A stretch of 13,061 bases of DNA from JBMYQA01 sp049600855 (GTDB lineage: Bacteria; Bacteroidota; Bacteroidia; Cytophagales; Flammeovirgaceae): contig JBMYQA010000163.1 of assembly GCA_049600855.1 (NCBI GenBank), positions 1 through 13,061 of the forward strand, given 5' to 3'. Below the pieces are notes generated by a model, which was not told the origin of the DNA, ran no database searches, and saw only the letters and a program-made list of their open reading frames with translations. Below, one piece after another: positions 1 through 7,200 of the stretch; the stretch's first letter is position 1, and every line of letters starts with the position of its first letter. A program made the translations under genes and the position numbers.

Positions 1-573
1 TTAGATGCTTGGTGGAAAGATAATGATATAAATGGTTATAGATTAGGATTGGATAAAGTCTTAATATTTGACCCTAATTACTATAAAATTAATGTGTCCA
101 GATCACAGCTAAAACACGAACGATTACTAATAGACTTTGTGTATTCTGAAGAAGTTTATCAGAAAGTTGTAAGTGAGATCAAGACTTCATGCAATGAAAT
201 TAATTTAAACGTTGAGTTATTAGATACTAGAAATAGTGTTAAAAATATACAAAGGTTTAATGAGTTAGCATTAATTAAGAGGTGGTTTTTAGAGAAGAAT
301 GAATATAATCCATCTAAACGATTTATTCCAAGTACTTATGATAAGTTATATCACATTTCCCAAAAGTATGATACAGAAGTCTTTATGAATATTTTTATTT
401 TGTCAGTATCCCCTAAAAATAGAACTCATACATATTTTTATGGTTATAATGTTAAGGAAAGAAGACCAGTAATGATAAGTTATGATGAATCAAAAGGCAA
501 AATAACATCAAAATTTGAATTTAATGATCTAAAGAAACGATTACAAGAGGTCAAGCGAAAAGACGATAAGTAA
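1..573 (+). CDS. Unrecognised protein, 3' part only
   Basis: The reading frame is open from the first base of the window (LDAWWKDND... before the first possible TTG start at 49), so this is the C-terminal 190 residues of a longer protein. I do not recognise the family. The visible part is a mixed alpha/beta soluble sequence with many aromatic and charged residues, a Phe/Tyr-rich strand near residues 120-142 (TYFYGYN) and a basic C-terminal helix ending in KRKDDK. There is no transmembrane segment in the visible part. Base composition stands out: three 60-base lines counted by hand (61, 181, 361) give about 25-28 % GC, against roughly 38-52 % for lines sampled in the downstream genes, which hints at accessory or acquired DNA. 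A strong hairpin follows 46 bases after the stop. No function is proposed. Confidence 0.7.
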   Translation, partial: LDAWWKDNDINGYRLGLDKVLIFDPNYYKINVSRSQLKHERLLIDFVYSEEVYQKVVSEIKTSCNEINLNVELLDTRNSVKNIQRFNELALIKRWFLEKNEYNPSKRFIPSTYDKLYHISQKYDTEVFMNIFILSVSPKNRTHTYFYGYNVKERRPVMISYDESKGKITSKFEFNDLKKRLQEVKRKDDK

Positions 574-619
574 CTTTCGTCCCCCTTGACTTGCTGGAGT
601 TTTTTATCCATAAATCAAT

Positions 620-655
620 CACAAAAGCCATAGTTCCCTTGCTATGGCTTTTGTG
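620..655. terminator. Perfect 14-bp hairpin, likely terminator
   Basis: Bases 620-633 (CACAAAAGCCATAG) pair perfectly with 642-655 around an 8-base loop. The 3' arm carries the run CTTTTG, and the A-rich/T-rich ends would work in either direction. It lies 46 bases after the stop of the upstream gene and well ahead of the next promoter, so termination of the first gene is the simplest role. Confidence 0.65.
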
Positions 656-715
656 CACTTCACCGATCTATATTGCAGTTCATAGATTGTACATTTCATA
701 TCCATTAGGATTTTA

Positions 716-723
716 TACTTTTG
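716..723 (+). promoter_or_regulatory. Possible Bacteroidota -7 box for the 870 gene
   Basis: TACTTTTG matches the TAnnTTTG consensus of the main Bacteroidota sigma factor. The nearest upstream TTG (687-689) is 26 bases away, longer than the usual spacer of about 19-21, so the -33 element is weak. If used, transcription would start near 729 and leave a leader of about 140 bases before the ATG at 870. Confidence 0.35.
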
Positions 724-785
724 ATTCAGTAATTGAACTTTTAGAAGTGTAACTGCGCAGTAACCTCTCCCAATTAGTAAACAAG

Positions 786-829
786 ATAGTACTTACTTGA
801 GAAGCCTTATGGAAATAAGGATAGTACTT
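786..829 (+). repeat. Leader hairpin flanked by a 9-base direct repeat
   Basis: ATAGTACTT occurs at 786-794 and again at 821-829. Between the copies, CCTTAT (805-810) and ATAAGG (815-820) form a 6-bp stem closed by GGAA, a GNRA-type tetraloop. The structure ends 40 bases before the ATG at 870 and could be a leader element or an operator pair. Its role is unknown, and the stem is short enough to be chance. Confidence 0.35.
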
Positions 830-869
830 TATTGCCTTTTTTAAACCGTTAAATGTAAAGTGATACATC

Positions 870-2378
870 ATGAAGAAGCAATTTTTTTTGCTAATGGGAT
901 TACTCTGTCTTTTCGGTAACCTAACCGCCCAAGTACCCCGCTATAAATATAAAGGTATTGCAATCGGTCTGGTGCCTGGTTTTGGTACGAATGGAATAGA
1001 TGGGGGAAAATACCGCAATGGCTTTGCCTTAAATGTCATCTCAGGGTATTCTGGTGGAACGGAGTTTTTGGAGATTGCCGGAATCTCAAATTTCAGTAAA
1101 GGAGAAGTTAGTGGGATTCAGTTGGCTGGTTTTGTGAATATCGTGGGAGGAAATGCATTAGAGTTTCCCAAGAAGCCTAGAAAGCAACCAAAGTTATTGG
1201 AAGCAAGACAAAAAGCGCAATTGCATGGTTTTCAGTTTGCGGGTTTTATGAATGCGGTAACGGGCGATGCCTATGCGTGGCAACTTGCTGGCGGGTTCAA
1301 TATCAATGCGCGGCATACTACAGGAATCCAAATGGCTGGTGTATCCAACCTTTCGTATAAATCTACTACGGGTTTTCAGTTTGCGGGTCTAAGTAATTTC
1401 TCAGGAAAAAATATGAAAGGCATGCAGTTGGCATTGGGAGTGAATCATGGAAACTTGGCCGTTACTGGCGTACAACTGGCGGGAGTTGGAAATTTAGCTG
1501 TAGAAACCATGACGGGTTTGCAAATTGCTGGATTAGCGAACATTGCCCAAGAAGAGCTGTTAGGAGCGCAATTAGCGGTCTTCAATTATGCAAGAGTCAT
1601 GAAAGGGCCACATTCTTGGCCTGGAGGTGGTAAGCCCGGTTTACAAATTGGTTTGGTCAATTTTGCGCATAAAATGGATGGCATACAGGTAGGGCTCATT
1701 AATATTGCTGGGCAATCTCATGGGGCACATTTTGGACTCATCAACATTTTCTCAAATGCGGGTCGAGTGAATCAGCGAAGTGGACCAGCCTATGGATTGC
1801 TCAACTTTGGAGACTACATGCATTTTAGGGCTTCTACCAATGAGTTGTTTGGATTGAATCTATCAGTGGCTACTGGAAATAGTCAAGATGCGCTAGTGAA
1901 AGGAGGCTATTTACACCATCTAACACAGAACAGCCTCATATATAGTCGGAACTTTGGCGCTGGTGTAGAAGGAAAAGACAAACCTCGATGGGCTTTTGGT
2001 TATGGAATAGAAAAGTACATTTATGCGCCTAAAATTGGCATTCCCGCTCAATTTAAGTTCTTAAACTACGGTGTACAATTTATGCATGTGAATTGGGATA
2101 AGCAGCTGGAAAAAGACTTGAGTTTACTTACGCGTTTAAGAATAACTGTAGGCGGGAAGCCCGTGCGCGTTCCTGTATTATCTAGTTTATATTGGTATAT
2201 TGGTTTAACGTTAAATGGATTTGTTTATGATCCTTCTAAAAACTTTCAACCCAACTTTGGTAAGTTAGCCGAATTTGGGGTAGGGGATTACCAAAGTAAA
2301 GTCTGGATTGGTTACGTGGTGGGTACGCACTTTTATAAACAAACCTGTCTTGCTTTAAAGGCAAGCAGGACAGGCTAA
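870..2378 (+). CDS. Exported surface-repeat protein (LA_2272-like GxQxAGxxN repeats)
   Basis: A 502-residue exported protein. Residues 1-20 form a signal peptide (MKK, hydrophobic core, cleavage after NLTA). Residues about 70-315 hold some 13 copies of a G-x-Q-x-A-G-x-x-N motif every 20-25 residues, for example GIQLAGFVN at 82-90, GFQFAGFMN at 120-128, GVQLAGVGN at 200-208 and GIQVGLIN at 271-278. The later copies drop the A to read GLQIGLVN. This pattern is known from Bacteroidota and Leptospira proteins called, from memory, LA_2272-family surface repeat proteins. Amphipathic strands to about residue 489 suggest an outer-membrane or surface beta structure (inference). The last 11 residues (492-502) are encoded by a palindromic element and do not look like part of the fold. 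It converges on guaC. Substrate or partner is unknown. Confidence 0.8.
   Translation: MKKQFFLLMGLLCLFGNLTAQVPRYKYKGIAIGLVPGFGTNGIDGGKYRNGFALNVISGYSGGTEFLEIAGISNFSKGEVSGIQLAGFVNIVGGNALEFPKKPRKQPKLLEARQKAQLHGFQFAGFMNAVTGDAYAWQLAGGFNINARHTTGIQMAGVSNLSYKSTTGFQFAGLSNFSGKNMKGMQLALGVNHGNLAVTGVQLAGVGNLAVETMTGLQIAGLANIAQEELLGAQLAVFNYARVMKGPHSWPGGGKPGLQIGLVNFAHKMDGIQVGLINIAGQSHGAHFGLINIFSNAGRVNQRSGPAYGLLNFGDYMHFRASTNELFGLNLSVATGNSQDALVKGGYLHHLTQNSLIYSRNFGAGVEGKDKPRWAFGYGIEKYIYAPKIGIPAQFKFLNYGVQFMHVNWDKQLEKDLSLLTRLRITVGGKPVRVPVLSSLYWYIGLTLNGFVYDPSKNFQPNFGKLAEFGVGDYQSKVWIGYVVGTHFYKQTCLALKASRTG
2344..2374 (-). terminator. Hairpin element inside a gene end, likely guaC terminator
   Basis: Bases 2344-2355 pair with 2363-2374 over 12 bp (one G-T pair at 2350/2368) with a 7-base loop. 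Read on the minus strand, the hairpin lies just past the guaC stop and is followed by TTTGTTTAT, as in an intrinsic terminator. On the plus strand it encodes the last 11 codons of the repeat protein, whose stop (2376-2378) follows directly. The CCTGTC...GACAGG arms look like a mobile palindromic element. Confidence 0.55.
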
Positions 2379-2402
2379 ATTGATTATATACTGTTCTGAG
2401 CG

Positions 2403-3440
2403 TTAAGAAAATACCTCATTATGCTGCTCTTGAACCCGAATGAACGTAGTGCGCTTCGTTAACTCTTTGAGTCGGCTAGCGCCTACATAAGTACACGTAG
2501 ATCGTAAACCTCCAAGAATATCTTGCACAGTGGCATTTACAGGGCCGCGGTAAGGGATTTTCACCGTTTTGCCTTCTGAGGCGCGGTATTCCGCTACGCC
2601 TCCAGCATGTTTGTCCATAGCCGTTTTGGAGCTCATGCCATAAAATACCTTAAACGCCTCTCCATTGCGCTCGATCAGTTCGCCACCACTTTCTTCATGA
2701 CCGGCAAACATGCCTCCAAGCATCACAAAATCAGCTCCACCACCAAAGGCTTTCGCCACATCTCCAGGTATTTTACATCCTCCATCGGAGATAATTTGTC
2801 CTTTCAAACCATGAGCCGCATCCGCGCATTCAATAATGGCGGAAAGTTGTGGATAGCCAACACCTGTTTTCACACGAGTAGTACATACGGAGCCTGGACC
2901 AATGCCCACTTTAACAATATCTGCTCCTGAAAGCAGTAATTCTTCCACCATTTCGCCTGTAACTACATTACCCGCAATAATGACTTTATCAGGATAAGCC
3001 TCTCGTATGCGCTTAACGAAATCAGCAAAATACTCCGAATAGCCGTTGGCAACATCAATACAAATAAACTGAAGCTCAGGATGATTTGTCATGAGCTGAT
3101 TGAGCTTTTCAGCATCTGACTCACCTGTACCCGTACTTGCAGCAATGTATTTTATGAATTTAGGGTTGAAGGATTGCAAAAAAGTAGCCCATTGCGCAAG
3201 CGTATAATGTTTATGAATGCAGGTAAACAATTGATGTTGGGCTAGTACCCGAGCCATTTCAAATGTGCCTACTGTATCCATATTGGCTGCCATAATCGGA
3301 ATGCCATCCCAAGTGATGGGCGCGTGCATAAAATGGAAGTTTCGCACGAGATTTACTTGTGACCTCGATTTTAAAGTAGATCGCTTTGGACGAATCATCA
3401 CATCTTTAAATCCAAGCTTAATATCAGTTTCAATACGCAT
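2403..3440 (-). CDS. guaC: GMP reductase
   Basis: Converts GMP to IMP and ammonia with NADPH in the cytoplasm, feeding purine salvage. The 345-residue protein has the length of E. coli GuaC (347) and aligns closely with it from memory over its whole length. It is a TIM barrel of the IMPDH/GMPR family without CBS domains. The catalytic loop GPGSVCTTR carries Cys186 and Thr188. The phosphate-binding stretch SDGGCKIPGDVAKAFGGG follows (218-235), then GGMFAGHEESGGE and the GMPR-type flap with Glu289 in YRASEGKTVK. The N-terminus MRIETDIKLGFKDV matches the family, so the ATG at 3440 is the right start. A well-spaced promoter ends only 4 bases upstream, which suggests a leaderless or nearly leaderless mRNA. 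The gene stands alone, convergent with the repeat protein. Confidence 0.96.
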   Translation of the reverse strand: MRIETDIKLGFKDVMIRPKRSTLKSRSQVNLVRNFHFMHAPITWDGIPIMAANMDTVGTFEMARVLAQHQLFTCIHKHYTLAQWATFLQSFNPKFIKYIAASTGTGESDAEKLNQLMTNHPELQFICIDVANGYSEYFADFVKRIREAYPDKVIIAGNVVTGEMVEELLLSGADIVKVGIGPGSVCTTRVKTGVGYPQLSAIIECADAAHGLKGQIISDGGCKIPGDVAKAFGGGADFVMLGGMFAGHEESGGELIERNGEAFKVFYGMSSKTAMDKHAGGVAEYRASEGKTVKIPYRGPVNATVQDILGGLRSTCTYVGASRLKELTKRTTFIRVQEQHNEVFS

Positions 3441-3444
3441 AGTT

Positions 3445-3477
3445 CAAATCTATAAGTTAAATCACCTCAATCCCAAA
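3445..3477 (-). promoter_or_regulatory. Bacteroidota-type promoter of guaC
   Basis: On the minus strand TTTG (3477-3474) and TAGATTTG (3452-3445) are separated by 21 bases, fitting the TTTG / TAnnTTTG pattern. The -7 box ends 4 bases before the guaC ATG, which puts the transcription start at or next to the start codon. Confidence 0.6.
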
Positions 3478-3693
3478 GCTAATCACTTAGGTAGAATATC
3501 CAAATGGAATTAAATGATCGAATTGTGAAGGTTTTTTGGACAATAGGTGGACAAGAAAAAAAAACAATGTGTTACCATTGACTTGAGTACATTATTTGTC
3601 TACTTTCAAATGCTAGCAATGTAATGGTATAAACGATAAACACTTGCTTGCTAGTTAAATCTTTTGAAAACTTTCAACCCAAATGCAAAAGCT

Positions 3694-4203
3694 ATGGCAC
3701 AAACAGCCGAAATTCAACTCGAATTGAAGGAAAGACTCAAATTATTAAATCAGGTATTGAAAGATACCCATCAGCTGGTTCAGGAAGAACGTGAACACGG
3801 ACCAGGAATGGCAATTAAACTAGAACAGGAATTAGAAAATGCTCGCCTTCATTTAGATAAGGTGAGTAAGAAGTTGAGTAAAGCAAAAGCTCAAATCAAG
3901 AAAAGAAAGCGCGAAATCACGGAGTGGAAACAATGGTACAATGGTTTGGAACAATTGGATAAAACAGAAGAATTAAAACAGTTGGAAAGTGAAATTAAAT
4001 GGCGGGCAGAAGAAATTACCCAAAATGAAGCCCAGATTGCCGAATTAAATGCAGAACATATTGAGGCAGAAGGTCAACATGAGCAGCTTCAAATTCGATT
4101 GCAAGCCCTGAAAGAAGTCGATCAATCGGCTCCAATTGAGGAAGATCCACGATTGCAAGATATTCAGGCAGAAATCAAGCAACTGACTCAACAGTTAGGC
4201 TAA
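3694..4203 (+). CDS. Coiled-coil protein, stand-alone copy of the giant protein's helical module
   Basis: A 169-residue, very charged protein that is almost entirely helical by its pattern, with no signal peptide or membrane segment. Heptad hydrophobics run through residues about 10-78 (L54, L61, I68, I75). Then come WYN (81-83), EIT (107-109), and PIEEDPR (147-153), followed by a short final helix. These landmarks coincide without gaps with residues about 1150-1265 of the giant protein encoded 54 bp downstream (WYN 1177-1179, PIDADPR 1243-1249, both with 63 residues between WYN and PI). The two are therefore related and probably work together in one operon, perhaps by coiled-coil pairing (inference). 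A TTG 30 bases upstream is in frame, but the ATG at 3694 gives a more natural start. I know no described function. Upstream, 3441-3693 is a divergent intergenic region without a clear plus-strand promoter. Confidence 0.8.
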   Translation: MAQTAEIQLELKERLKLLNQVLKDTHQLVQEEREHGPGMAIKLEQELENARLHLDKVSKKLSKAKAQIKKRKREITEWKQWYNGLEQLDKTEELKQLESEIKWRAEEITQNEAQIAELNAEHIEAEGQHEQLQIRLQALKEVDQSAPIEEDPRLQDIQAEIKQLTQQLG

Positions 4204-4257
4204 TCTCTTTTTACTTACCCTCATAACATTGTACAATCCAACCCGTAAAAAAATATC

Positions 4258-7200
4258 ATGGAAATCAAAGATATAGTGAGTCAGTTGCAAGCTCAATTGA
4301 CTGATGATAAATTAAATTTGCAAGCCATTGCCCAAGTTGTTCCCTCATTTCAAAATATACTTTCCGGTATTCCTGAATCAAATGAGTTAACGCTTGGCGG
4401 AGTCAGTATAAACAGCACAACCAAAACCATTACCGTAAAAGGTTCATCTCCTTGGTCTGCCGTTCCTTTAGATTTTGAAGTAAAACTCAAAAAGGAAGAA
4501 GATCAGCTTTCTTCTTACGTCACCGTAGACATGTCAGAGGGAAGTGCGTTATCCATTCCAAACCTTGATTTCTTTCAGCTTGATAAGGCCTCTTTTTCTT
4601 TCGAAGCAACGCCATCTATTAAAGAATATATAGGTTCATTTAGTAGTAATCTGCAGTTAGGCGATGTTTCGATTCCCATTGCAGCAAAGTTGCCAAATGG
4701 TGAAGGTTTTCACTTAACTTCAAATCCTGAAAACTTGATTTTCAATGGGATAGCAGACTTGAGTAAAATTGTTGGTGGAAAGGAGGTATTGGCGCTACCT
4801 GAGGAAATTAACAGCATCGGCAATGTGCAGTTAAATGGGCTAGAATTAAATGCATTAGCATCAACAAAAGGAATTCAAAATATTCAATCGATCTCTTTAG
4901 ATATTGGAACTGCCGAGGCTTGGGAATTAATTCCCCAACTGTTTGAGTTGAGTTCCATTGAAATCGTTTCTGAGGTAAGTAATCCGTTGGATAAAGCGAC
5001 TAGAAATGTAACGGGCACCATTTCTGGCAAAGTGAAACTTTCTAATGTGGAGTTAGAGTTAAAGGCTTCAAAAGCAAACCCTAAAGATAGCTGGGTGTTT
5101 ACAGGGGCCATCCCATCTATTGATTTAGCCGAATTTGCTTCTGTATTATTGAAGGAGTTTGCAGTACCTAGCCAGTTGCCGTCCGTTCAGTTTGTAGATA
5201 CACAAGTGGAAATTAATCCTTCAGCGAAGAGTTACTCCTTCCAAACGCAAAGTGCTACAGATAGCAACTGGACGATTCCTTTAGGAGTTACAGATTTGGT
5301 TATCAATGAGCTATCACTGAATGCCTCAAAAGCGAATGGCATTACAACTGGAGAATTTAAAGGGAAAAGCCAACTATTTAATGCTCAGGCTGAAATCACT
5401 GCCAAGTTAGAAGAAGAGTTGCAATTAGCTGTCACGTTGAAAAATGTAAACCTTACGGCTATTGTTGATGCTTTAATCGTTGGTTTTGATTTCCCAAGTG
5501 AAGTGCCCAATGTCATTTTTGATGCTGTAACACTTCAAGTAAATGTAAAAACAAAAGAGCTGTCTTTAACCGCCTCATCAACAGATGATTGGACGATCCC
5601 ATTAGGAGTAACGGGTTTAACGGTTGAAGATGTTCAACTGAGTATTGATCGGAAGTTAGACGATAAAGGAAAAATGAGCACAAGTGGTTCATTTAAAGGA
5701 GAAGCCGCTTTAGGAACAGTCTCTTTCGATTTGGATTACACGTTCCCTGGAGCGTTTGTACTGGAAACAGAAATTCCATCAATCAATCTATCTCCTGCAC
5801 TGCAAGATTTATGTGGCTCAGCGGCCTTAATTGGTTTGCCTGCACCAAGCAATATGCTCAACTTATCGTTATCTGATATTAAAATTCAGGTTGCGCCACA
5901 ATCCAAAGAGTTTAGTCTTTCTGGTAATTCCACATTGGGTGCTTGTGAGTTGTTGATTAATAAGAATAAGGCAGGCAAGTGGGGCTTCTTAGTAGGTTTT
6001 GCTCCTCCTGCTAACTGGCACTTTTCTGCCATAGATTCAAGTTTAACGGTATTGGATGAGTTAAACTTTAGCGGAAGTGGTTTGGTGCTCAGCTCAGCGG
6101 CTCAGCAAAGTGTTTCCTTGGATACCATTCAAGTTCCTGCAGGAACGAGTATCGTAAAAGGTTTGACCTTCTTTGCAAATCTAGACATGTCAGGCTTAGG
6201 GGTAGATGACCTTATGAGCTTGGAGACCTTGAGTGTGAGTGCGGCAATAGGTTCAACTCCAAGCAATATCAAGTTACAAGCAGGAATAGGCGGAAGTTTC
6301 AAGATTTCTGATAGTGTAAGCATGGGAGATATGAATTTCTTCTTGCGCCCTGCACCAAGTAATTTTGAATTGGGGATTAGCGGTGCGGTGAATGCCTCTA
6401 TTGGAAAGAGCGACTTAACCTTTATTGGTACGATGGGAATTAAGCCGATTGATCGAAGTGCTTCGTTTGCTGCAACGATGTTGGGCATTTGGGAAGAACC
6501 ATTTGGCGTTAAGGGGTTATCGGTAGCAGATGTGGCAATGGAAGTGGGTATTGGCATCGTTCCTCCGCCAGCGGTAGCTGCTCCAATTATTGGTTTAGCA
6601 GGTACGATCGGAATTGGTGCTTTTGAAGGTTCTGCTGCCGTGAAGTTCGATACGGCCATGCCAAGTAAGAGCATGATTGCCGCTTCTTTTAATCAATTGT
6701 ACTTGAAAGATATTGTTCAAACCTTCTGTGAACCAGCGATTTATAATCAAATTCCAAAAGAGTTGCAGAATACCGTGTTAAGTGTAGGTATGGAAGATGT
6801 AGGCGTTTATGTAGTGCCGCAGCCAACTACCATTGGGGAATTGTATTACGAAGCTGGGTTTAAGTTTGAGGGTAAACTCTCCATTGCCGATTTTGATGCT
6901 CAATTCTTCTTTATGCTGGATTACAGCAAAGGATTCTTGATTAAGGCGAGCATGGATCCAATCAATATCGAAGATGTATTTGTCATTGCTGGTTCCAATG
7001 GCTTACCAGGCCCTTCACTAGAGTTAGATTTACAGATAGGAGCCGTTCCTAAAGTGGAAATTGCGGCTTCGATGAGGTTGTTAGGAATTAGTGCAGAGAC
7101 TTACATTGCCTTAAGTGATGCAGGTTTCTTGTTTATGGTAGAAGGGAAAATTTTTGATGTATTCGAAGCAAGTATCACCGCAAGTGGCTCTGGATTGAAG

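Noticed and set aside
2607..2930. Plus-strand frame of 107 codons inside guaC
   Set aside because: It is antisense to the conserved GMP reductase catalytic region and has no recognisable features.
3613..3654. Inverted repeat CTAGCAA / TTGCTAG with 28 bases between, upstream of the coiled-coil gene
   Set aside because: Seven bases with a long spacer in AT-rich DNA is easily chance, and no promoter box is placed to be controlled by it.
3664..3693. TTG start at 3664 for the coiled-coil gene
   Set aside because: The ATG at 3694 is in frame, begins the helical sequence (MAQTAEIQ), and the ten residues before it look unrelated to the fold.
6129..6674. A 181-codon minus-strand open frame inside the giant gene
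   Set aside because: It lies wholly antisense to the clearly coding plus-strand frame with its beta repeats, has no family resemblance and starts without context; it reflects codon use of the real gene.
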